Part shown: positions 55,262-64,000 of the stretch, piece by piece
Layout of the letters: every line of letters begins with the position of its first letter
Numbering within the stretch: position 1 is the first letter of the stretch
Assembly: GCA_031308135.1 (NCBI GenBank)
Contig: JAHLJT010009419.1
Coordinates: forward strand, 31,958,869 to 32,022,868
DNA length: 64,000 nt
Direction of reading: 5' to 3'
Source of the DNA: Acheta domesticus
Lineage: Eukaryota > Arthropoda > Insecta > Orthoptera > Gryllidae
Notes under the pieces: model-generated
The model's input: only the letters and a program-made list of their open reading frames with translations
Databases searched by the model: none
What the model was told of the DNA's origin: nothing
Position numbers and translations under genes: made by a program

Positions 55262-56260
55262 TCATGATCACATTGGTACATGTTTGCAATACGTCGGGCC
55301 GGTATGTTGGTGAACACTTGCATTGATACGTCGCGGCATAGAATAATACAGATCTCTAATGGACCTGTCCATTCCACGCAGTTTAAACTGAAAACCGAAG
55401 TTTTTGGACACTGGTGAAAAGGGGTGGTGTCTTAATCGCTCGCTCCATAACTTGCCAATCGTTCTTTATGACACAAAGTGACGATGCGGATGGGCACAGC
55501 AGAGTAGCCACAGCTGCAAAGCACGTACTGGAGGAGGCATCGGTATGAGGACGAGCGTTCTCTTGCTGAGGGCATAGGTGGGCGTTTATGAACACCATGT
55601 TCAAGAATAGGTATTCCAAGTGAATTATGACTAAGTACATTGAAGGAGAATTGTGTTAAATGCCTAAGAAGGCTCGAGAACATTTACAAAAAGTAACAGA
55701 AATTCTAAATTAAAACTAGATGGAGGTAAAAAAATGGGGTACCAGAAGCCGCTGTTCTTGACGCCCCCCTCTGCGCCTCCCGAACCGGTGGTCGTCGCCT
55801 TCAAGGCTGAAGTGGACTCGTCACAGATGATAGCCCGCTGCCAATGTCCATGGCTCAATAGTTTCCGATACCAGGCGAGTCTGTAGTACGCTTCTGGGAA
55901 GTGAATGACAGACGTAACGGACGGCGTGCAGTGTGTCCCGCGGCGTTCAACGTATTACCAATAGTACTGACTCTTAACAGAATATAACAGAGTAGGCTGG
56001 CTGGCACGCTGGATGGTACCCATTGCCGTTAAATCTCTTCGCGCGTGGTGGATAATGTGTGAGTCCTCCCTCCTCCTAGTGCAAGGGGGCTGCCTGGACC
56101 CTGCTGGTCGCTTATTCGAGCATATTTCTACCCTTTTCCACCATGGGGCGATGGTTCTCCGTAGCGGCAACGTGGAACGCAATATTGTGACAGAACAATC
56201 CAGCCCTCCTCTCCGGTTCCTCGATGAATCCCATCTCGAACACATCTATCTGGTCAATCC
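55262..56260 (-). pseudogene. Tc1-like DDE transposase relic, inactivated
   Basis: A Tc1-family transposase binds its terminal repeats and inserts at TA. On the minus strand the expected order is visible. The N-terminal helix-turn-helix linker reads WWKRVEICSNKRPAGSRQPP (about 56140-56080), then RRREDSHIIHHARRDLTA. The first catalytic Asp lies in ICDEST (about 55820). The second position is in QQENARPH (about 55560), where the usual Asp is Glu. The third is in VIKNDWQVMERAIK (about 55464), where the usual Glu is Lys. The C-terminal end RSIRDLYYSMPRRINASVH and a stop lie near 55266. At least three frameshifts and one internal stop break it. Two of three catalytic residues are lost, so it is dead. 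The terminal repeats were not identified. Confidence 0.8.
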
Positions 56261-57264
56261 GGTGTCAATAGCTATGTTTACGTATAGTAGACGTACAGAT
56301 GATGCCCTGGAGACGTTTCCTGATGTCACTGTTTATTTGATGGAGTGTATCATGACCGCTAATTTTGCAGCTGATCAATCGGGTATTCGATCCAGAATTT
56401 TTTTGACAAGTGTATATACACTGCACATGATAAATTTGCTAGCGATCATATTTTATTTATTAGAAAATATATGAAATAATGAGTTCGTATTCAACGCTAA
56501 AAATCTCTAATATCAATTTTGAAAAATGTTGATATTGTTTTCTAGCAAGTTGCATACACCGTACGGTATTTCTTCCATTTTGAATTCTATTGTTTTTTTT
56601 TTCCAATATTACTCCCGCAGACCTTTATAAATTGATGTTTAAACAATCGTATTATCAAGCTCTTCAAATCTATAATCTTTTCTTTTCACCAGGCCGTAAC
56701 AACCACTTAATTTGAGGACGTTTGAGGTTTCGTCACGAATATTGGTAGTGATTTTCTTAATTAAAACAAATTTCTAAGAGCTAGAACAAGAATTTTCACC
56801 TGCTGATATAATATAAGTAGGTATTGACAAGCACTATCAATTTTGCAACGAAAAGCTCACAAGAGAGGAAATAATTTGAAATAAGAAATTACCTCGTTCT
56901 TAAGTATGAAGTCCCAGGCCAAGAGATCAAAAATAAAACCGATTATTTTTTTAAATTCAAGCGTGTTGTTAATTTGCTCTCTTCGTATCACAGCAATTCT
57001 TGGAATTAAATATTTTCTTCGTTTTTCTTCACACTTGCTTTCATTTTATTTCACAATACCACGTAAACATTTTCTTAAAGTGATGTATCATATAACTCAT
57101 GAAAAGTATACTCAATCGTAGCACGTAAATTTTCTCAAAGTCCACAATTTTAAGCTAAACAATATTTAATTTCTCAAAGAAATATTTTCTTTGACGATTT
57201 CACTGTAGGCCGCTTGTCGTTTGACTTCTTAATGTTTAATGTCATAAAACTTCTTTCATTGGTC
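56261..57264. other. AT-rich spacer, nothing recognised
   Basis: May include the 5' untranslated part of the Tc1-like relic. No other feature. Confidence 0.5.
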
Positions 57265-58046
57265 CGCTCTCCTCCAATCCGGCCTCAAGTCGGCGGGGCC
57301 GCCTCGCGAAGAGTTTGGAGCGCCCTGCGCTGAAGCGCTCGCTTCCGCTTCCAGTTTCCTTGGGAAAAGCCTCCCTCGCGACGCCGGCGTTCCACTTCAC
57401 GCACTATGCGAACGACCTGAAAGTTGAGCAAACTGCTCCATTTCCAAACCCCTTTAGATGCAACGCGATTCGACGTCTGAGCAAACCTGCGGCCCGCGGG
57501 ACGGCGGGAGGACGCCCTTCCCTCCACTGTCGCCCGGCGCCTGCGTCCGTCGCCCCCTCCCCTGCCTCGCCACGCTTCCTCACGTTCAGCTCGCTCCCCG
57601 TCCCGCCACACCTCTCCCCTCACCCGATACACAACACCTTCCCCCTCCGGAAGCACCCAGCCTCCCCCTCCCGGCCGTATCACACCTCATCCTTCCGGGC
57701 ACGTCACATCTTGGCCTTCCGGACGCACCCCCGGCCACACCTCTCCTTCTCGCCAGTACCACACTTCCCCCTTCCGGCCACATTGTACCTTCTCCTTCTC
57801 TCGACCACACCATTCTCCCGTGAGCCACACCACTCTCCCTCTCCCATCAACAACACCCTCCCTCCCCCAGCCGCACCATTCTCCTCCTCCCAGTCACACC
57901 AAACTACCTCCCCCAGCCACATCATACTCCCGCTCCCGATCACACCACATCTCCCCCTCACCTTCACACTTTCCCCTCATCGACATACCGCTACATTCAT
58001 CCTCGCTGCCACAACCTCCCCTCCCGCTGAAACTTAACCCTCCCGC
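57265..58046. other. CpG island 11 passing into a pyrimidine-rich tract
   Basis: CpG-rich to about 57560, then C-rich with degenerate ACACCNNTCCCCCTCCCGNC-like words of about 30 bp (57600-58020), apparently diverged relatives of the array that follows. Confidence 0.65.
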
Positions 58047-58415
58047 CACAACCTCCCCTCCCGCCGCAACCTCCCCTCCCGACACAACCTCCCCTCCCGA
58101 CACAACCTCCCCTCCCGACACAACCTCCCCTCCCGACACAACCTCCCCTCCCGACACAACCTCCCCTCCCGACACAACCTCCCCTCCCGACACAACCTCC
58201 CCTCCCGACACAACCTCCCCACCCGACACAACCTCCCCTCCCGACACAACCTCCCCTCCCGACACAACCTCCTCACCCGACACAACCTCCCCTCCCGACA
58301 CAACCTCCCCTCCCGACACAACCTCCCCTCCCGACACAACCTCCCCTCCCGACACAACCTCCCCACCCGACACAAACCTCCCCTCCCGACACAACCTCCC
58401 CTCCCGACACAACCT
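58047..58415 (+). repeat. 18-bp minisatellite, unit ACAACCTCCCCTCCCGAC
   Basis: About 20 copies, most identical (three with CCACCCGAC, one TCACCCGAC, one extra A near 58375 that shifts frame). Plus-strand frames read Thr-Ser-Pro-Pro-Asp-Thr repeats and the minus strand Val-Val-Ser-Gly-Gly-Glu repeats; neither is a gene. Confidence 0.97.
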
Positions 58416-59389
58416 CTACCTCTCCGCTTCACCTCGCCCACCACCTTGCCTAGGCCTAGCTTTTCTTCATTCCATTGCTAATCGCTGTCTCCTCTAATAG
58501 AGAGACGTATTCACTTCTCGACGTGACATCCAACTCTCGTGCCACATTCCCAGACCTCCAGACTTCTCATTCGTCCGTCGCACCTCACTGTTGATCTAAT
58601 ATGCCTCGTGGAGATCATTATTTAGATCTTATTGGCTTCTTTCTAGCACATTGTCATAGAATAATAATAGATCAGTCGTACAGACTCGTAGAATGATAAG
58701 GAATGTAAACAGGACATTAGAAGAAGTATTAACATACGTTAGTATATTTAGACTTTTATTTCTTTGCAATTGCAACATAATTCAGATTTAGCATTTTAAT
58801 AATCGGAAATAAAACATTTTTAAATTTCAAACTCCTGATGCTACATATTTGTAAATCAAAACACTAGCGCCCAACTTTTATCCGTGATTTTTACCAAAAT
58901 TAATATTCTCCAATCTGGGTACTGTACATTAAGATCTTACAACATTTTCGATACTTACCGATTTTCAGTAAAGTCTTTGAAATTTCTACAATGCCAAAAC
59001 TGAAAAATGTTTTCTTTGACCTCCTACATCAAAGGTGATAGAGTTATTTTCCTTAATAAAAAAATAGTTTTTCACAGTTATATCTTTAAATAATATCATG
59101 AATAAGAGTTATTCATTTACGTTTTCTTGACTCTCTGACGAATTCTTTAATCTTTGTCTTTTTAAAAATGGCCAGAATAACGTCAGATTTGTGATTGGAC
59201 CATTGAAATTTCCTAGAATATTGTTAGTATGTATTCCATTGACAAACTATCCACTCGTGTGATTCCAGTTCATTTCATCGCCGACTTTTTCACACAGCGT
59301 TGATTTTCTCTGACTCTTGATTCCGCTGGTGATTATTGTAAACTTCGCTTTGAATCTGAAGTTTGTGTTAATTCGTGGAAACCCTTCTG
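58416..59389. other. C-rich edge then AT-rich spacer
   Basis: No feature identified beyond the array edge. Confidence 0.5.
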
Positions 59390-60130
59390 CGTTAGTACGG
59401 AGCCTCGAGGTTTCGCGAAACCCAACTCGGGCACCGCTGCCCCAGCGTCTTGCGGCTCGGGTCTCGCCGCCCCCCGAGCGCCGGTGGTCCGCGCGGCCGA
59501 CAGCTCTGTTCCGCCCGCCCGCGCGCGCCGACGCGCCTATTGTTTCGCGCCCGGGAAGGGCAGCGCGCGGACAGCTGAATAGTAGCCGTCCTCCCCAATA
59601 CTCGCCTCTCCGCGCCTCTCTCGGCCCCGCCCCCCCCCCGGCCGGTCCTTCCTTGCAGGAAACGTCGAGACACCGCTCTCGCACCCGCAGCCTGCCACGC
59701 CTTCGCCGCGCTTCTGTCTACGTCTTCACGTCCATGCCTTAGTCAGCCCCCGCAGGACTCGGTTCCGACCGCTTCACTGACGCCCGTTGTCGTTCCCATC
59801 CCCCTCCTTATTCCCGTCCTCTTCCCCCTCCCCGTCCCCGTCCACGATCCCGACCCCGTCTGCGTTCCCGTTCCCGCCCTTATTTTCGTTCCTGTCCTCT
59901 ATCCCGTTCCCATTCTCGTATCCTCCCTCTCGTCGTTCCCGTCCACATTCCTGTCCTAGTCATTCACGGTCATGTTTCCGTTTCCGTTCCTGTACCCGTT
60001 CTTTTCCCCCTGTCCTGCCTGATCTAGTCCTGTCCCGTACCCCTCCCCGATCCTTGTTTTCATCGCTCATCCTTGTTTTTATCGCCGTCCTCCGTCCGCC
60101 GTCTAACCCGCCGCTGTCCGATGAGTGGAA
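59390..60130. repeat. CpG island 12 and a degenerate CGTTCC-type hexamer tract
   Basis: 59390-59720 is CpG-dense. 59770-60060 is pyrimidine-rich with CCCGTTCCCGTTCCCG-type words of about 6 bp, heavily diverged. Frames up to 166 codons are compositional. Confidence 0.7.
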
Positions 60131-62890
60131 GGAAGAACAGTTCGACATAGCTGTCACGAACTCTCAAAATCACACATCAACCCCCATCTGTCTATCCTTC
60201 ATTGCGATGCCATACATTGTAGATATTATACAACGAAACGCTTATCTTATTAAAAAGATAATTTCGAAATGCAGTTCTGCAGCATAGTTGTATTATCTGT
60301 AGGTTTCTACACATAATATAACAATGCTTATTTGTTTCTGCTTTCTAATATGCAATTTACTACATAAAATTAATTCCTCTAATAAATTTTATTAACGACT
60401 TCTTATTAGTTAGTTCTAAACGTTTTTCAAAACAATCAACTATATTCGCATTGCTTTATCAAATCGTCAAGAGGAAAGTTTTGCAAATCAAATTTGCATA
60501 CAAATATCTATTGAAGAAAGTAGGATGTGAAATGGGGTAAAAAACGCACGAGGCTTTTTTACTCCCAGATTTGAGAAATTAATATTTCGGAATTTGACAT
60601 TTCAAAAGTTGTAATGTTTATTCCAGGAGATCGTAACGATATCGTGTACTTGCAACTGCGTAGTTTTGGATGAACTGAACACAAATTAGACATTACCAGA
60701 AAAGAGCGGCACTTAAAACAATCAATTCCAAGGTACGAAATGTACAATGAATAGCAATATACTAACGTTATTTGAGATAAGAACGCTATCACAAATAACT
60801 TTAATTATTTTTAATAACTTTAATTATATTTAATTATAAACGAAAAAACATTAGGATTAGGATTTACGGTTCAGATATTTCAGCTTTTTGACTCACCAGT
60901 TTGACTGGAAGGATTCAGTAATACTCGTATGCTGAATTTCTAATGGAATTCATGAAGCGCTTGCAGAGTCCTTACCTGAAATAAAAATTAAATATTAGCT
61001 TCAGGTTAATAAAAGTCAAGCATTACACAATTCAAGAAAATTCATGAAAGAAGGAAACAAAGAAAAAACATTTTTTATTTATCTACAGTCAACATTTAAC
61101 AAAATATAAATTATTTACGATATATCAATATTATTAAAAATTGGTTTGTAACTAAGTGAAAATATTTGATCTCACCGGGATCCGAGCCCTGGACCTGTTA
61201 CCTAGACATTTTCTGTCATAACGGAGCTATGTAATTTCATTTTGTTCGTATTCGTCCTTAATTCCAATGTATCGTATAATATTATCGAACTAATGCTATG
61301 AATTCAATTGTAAAATAATTAATAAAATACTGGGCTAGATCTTAATTTTACATCGCTCATTTCTAATAACGCAGTTTTCTTTATTTGAATTCTAATGAAA
61401 GGTTTTGGTAATATCGTGTCCCTCAACATGTAACCCCCGTAATTTGGGAGATGTTTCAGTAGTGTCGGATTTGTGTTTCTCTTTTATAAACATCATACGA
61501 TGTCAGGTTAAGACTGAGAGAGAGATGAGTTAACGATTCTCAATAATTCCATTAAGTCAGTCACGATCCTTTCTTTCATTGCGATGTTGGTTAATGGTTT
61601 ATTTTAAATATGAAATCTAAAGATCTGATCTTATAAACAATAATAGTAAAAACAAGTAAAATATGTCATTAATTTTCAACATTATCTCTCTTATGTTATT
61701 AAGGCTTGTAAAATATAACTAAAATCAATTTTTTGTCTTATTATTCCCAGCGTACCTTCTGTAGTGTGGTGATTCATCACAAGGCGTATACAAAAGTTGA
61801 ACAAATTCAGTAGGGCGATTATCATAGCCAATAATTTAACAAAATATTGCCGGGTAGTACGAGGAAAATCCAACAGAGTAGCTAACCATTTTATTAATTA
61901 GCTCACATACTATATTCCTTAGCGTGTAATAAAGTAATGTTACATGCAAACGTAATATCGTGTTTATTTAATATAGGTTGTCCCTTTAGGTTCGTAAAAG
62001 CCTGTAGAGAAACAAAACACATCAAATAAAGTCGAGAACATTAATTGCATAATGTGAATATTCCTCTTAGTTTCCATGCAGTCACGTCTTGAAAAATGGC
62101 AAAACTTTTGAGTTATCACATTGGAGGGAACTTTGTTTACAATGTGTTTCAGGTTTTCATAGCACTTCCCAGCAAAGTGGCCACTCAAAGAGGAAACTGT
62201 TGCAAAATGTAATTATTCAAGATATTGCATACAATTATTTTCGGAGTGTGTTTAACGGTATACTGCAGTAATGCCGCCCTGCTTCACCATAAACGAATAT
62301 TGTAATATTCACCTTCTTTTTTGTAAACGTCATTATAATGCTACCGTGCCAAATTGGCCATGTTTGCGTTATCTCATACGCGTTGCAATGTGCCCTGTAA
62401 ACATTTTAAGACTTATCTCAATATAAGAATAACTTTCAATGTAATATTTCGACGAGTTTTGCGACTGCGGACTAAGAAAATGTTAATTTTCCTGGATTTC
62501 AGAGGTTAGTATACGTCATTGCCAAAAGCGTGGGTTTCCGAGAAACATTCACCAGATAAGTGAGGAAAGTTAAGCTTTTTCAATTAAGGTAGTTGTCCAT
62601 CCGAGAGAGATAAAAGAATCGTGAAATTTCGCGTAATTCAATTTTTATTGAGTCATATGCTCTGTGTTATTCTCTTTTAAATGCTTCAAACCGTTTCTTG
62701 CTATGTTTCTTAGTTTTTGAGAAAATACTTTTTTTCGAAGCGAGTGTCAACTATCAAGCCCTAAGTGAGTGAACTTGAGATGTATTTTCCTGGAATGCAA
62801 ATTTTCAGCACATTCGTGTACTTTAATTATAAAAAATCAAAAGCTATTCAAGATAATAATATAATTCTTTTTGCTGCAAGTAACCCATTA
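60131..62890. other. Long AT-rich region
   Basis: Apart from the tRNA-like element at 61150 nothing was recognised in 2.8 kb. Confidence 0.5.
61150..61235 (-). mobile_element. tRNA-like SINE head or degenerate tRNA
   Basis: On the minus strand ATAGCTCCGTTATGACAGAA, then GGTCCAGGGCTCGGATCCCG (about 61177-61196) with a B-box-like GGCTCGGATCC. Head length and motif spacing fit a tRNA-derived sequence, but the anticodon arm and acceptor do not pair well. The downstream body is AT-rich and unplaced. Confidence 0.4.
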
Positions 62891-63054
62891 AATTCTCTAG
62901 TGAATGAATTAGAATAGTTAATCTGTTACTAAACTTTTCAGTTTTTTGAACTAAAATATACTGACATTTTTTTTTACATTTCCTCAAATAAACAAGTCCA
63001 GGCTCTTTGGTTTTCACAGTATCTTCACTAATTTAGTTCATTCACTAGAGAATT
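62891..63054. repeat. 18-bp perfect inverted repeat enclosing 128 bp
   Basis: AATTCTCTAGTGAATGAA (62891-62908) is the exact reverse complement of 63037-63054, with weak pairing continuing inward. AT-rich interior without coding. It could be a tiny MITE. Confidence 0.75.
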
Positions 63055-63351
63055 CAATTGTGATTAATTAAAAAATAATAATTTTCAAAATATATCAATT
63101 TGTTGAAGAGTTATGATGTTTGAAATAAAAACCTGCATTTTTGCCAAATATTTTCAAATTGCAAAAAACATTTTTGAATATTTGATTTGTAAAAGCATAA
63201 AGAAATCAAATGTACAAAGGAAAACAAAATGGACCCAAAATTGAAGAATTTTTTTCTCGAGTGGACAGCTACTATAAGAACAACATTTTGCTGGTTTTTC
63301 GAGCGTAAAGCGACATGCGTAAGGGTAACTTAAAATGGTTTGAATGTAAGT
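63055..63351. other. AT-rich sequence upstream of a candidate promoter
   Basis: No feature identified. Confidence 0.5.
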
Positions 63352-63422
63352 TATATAAATAGAGTAAAATACTACGGTGTGTCATAGCATTTTACTTCAC
63401 TTTTCTCTGCAAAGAGGTAAGA
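63352..63422 (+). promoter_or_regulatory. Candidate pol II core promoter with a short non-coding exon 1 and splice donor
   Basis: TATATAAATAG at 63352-63362, an initiator-like TCATAG whose A (63384) lies 32 bp downstream, and a donor GAG|GTAAGA with the intron starting at 63417. The architecture is the same as at 9105-9169: consensus TATA, correct spacing, first exon of about 33 nt without ATG, consensus donor. The rest of any gene would lie to the right, mostly outside the window. Confidence 0.45.
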
Positions 63423-64000
63423 ATTCATTCTTTGTTTCCTGAAATAGCTGTATGTCAAATTTTCAATTGTTTATTCAATGTACACAATACACTTCGTGTT
63501 TTCTCCTGGGTCGCGAGATGATTCAAATGGTTATTTTTTTCTAGAAGTGCCCATGTAAAAGACCAAAGGCACCATGTAAGAGATGTATTTCAGTGTTCAA
63601 AATGTATTAGTAATGACAAAGTACATAATATAAGTAAACGAATTAAACGGGATGGTAGACATTTGTCAATTTTACGATACCCTACGTGCTACTGAGCAAA
63701 TTAATTGTTTTACTACGTTTGTGACTTCGGATTCCACAATGGTTCTTTTTCTCTTCCTTAGTCGGTGTTTCCCTTTTGTCGTGTTCTCTGGGGAGGGATC
63801 AAAACAAAGTTTCGTCAGAGTACACTAGTTGCTAGCGTTACGGAGTTTTAGTACCAGGAATGGACGCAAGGGAGAGTTTGAACTAGTCACTTCTCCGACG
63901 TCGTTCGCTGAAACAGTATATTGTGACGAGAGAACACACTAGTTATACAGAAGCTACTTCTCACCCAGGGCAAGTCTGTAGTAAATCCTGCGGTCTATTG
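63423..64000. other. Possible intron or intergenic sequence, nothing recognised
   Basis: Follows the candidate donor. No acceptor plus coding exon can be supported before the window ends. Confidence 0.4.

Noticed and set aside
55955..56474. 153-codon plus-strand frame at 56013-56474
   Set aside because: It lies antisense to the Tc1-like transposase relic, and the meaningful reading is on the minus strand.

Overview
This is eukaryotic, gene-poor nuclear DNA, most likely from an insect or another arthropod. The support is indirect: tRNA-derived SINEs with pol III B boxes, a mariner and a Tc1-like transposase relic, arthropod-style TATA/initiator pairs with a splice donor about 30 nt downstream, and an AT-rich background. 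The species cannot be named from the sequence. No complete protein-coding gene, rRNA gene or functional tRNA gene could be recognised. The long open frames sit almost entirely in GC-rich low-complexity DNA, where stop codons are rare in every frame, and they are not genes.

The window alternates between two kinds of sequence. AT-rich stretches of about 0.5-3 kb hold the transposon relics. About twenty short GC-rich islands (roughly 0.2-1.5 kb) sit among them. Most islands are built from a private tandem motif: 14 bp at 17.1 kb, 15 bp at 26.5 kb, a 236-bp higher-order unit at 27.4 kb, 150-200 bp at 34.8-35.9 kb, about 45 bp at 42.6 kb, 13 bp at 48.7 kb, 12 bp at 49.4 kb, 15/18 bp at 53.5 kb and 18 bp at 58.0 kb. 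Many are also strongly purine- or pyrimidine-biased on one strand.

Mobile and repeat content from left to right: a 1.5-kb unclassified AT-rich family (here AIR) at 0.17-1.74, 4.7-5.06, 9.33-10.88, 10.92-11.48 and 29.2-30.1 kb. Five copies of a ~540-bp tRNA-derived SINE (family 1) lie at 16.0, 17.4, 39.7, 43.9 and 48.0 kb, one of them carrying a nested insertion with a 13-bp duplication. Other tRNA-headed SINEs lie at 5.3, 26.1, 28.8, 38.4 and 61.2 kb. A TTAA-bounded element is at 20.6-21.2 kb and an internally deleted mariner with TA duplications at 21.8-22.5 kb. A 6.8-kb inverted repeat spans 40.46-47.28 kb, with a TIR element at 42.15-42.54 kb inside it. A foldback element made of 140-bp subunits lies at 50.93-51.61 kb. 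A 550-bp palindromic element at 54.5-55.07 kb sits next to a (TA)30 tract and a dead Tc1-like transposase at 55.26-56.26 kb.

Signals that could belong to host genes are few: two TATA/initiator/donor combinations (9.1 and 63.4 kb, both plus strand) and one miRNA-precursor-like hairpin (33.73-33.79 kb). If the two promoters are real, their coding exons lie in unrecognised sequence or beyond the window.
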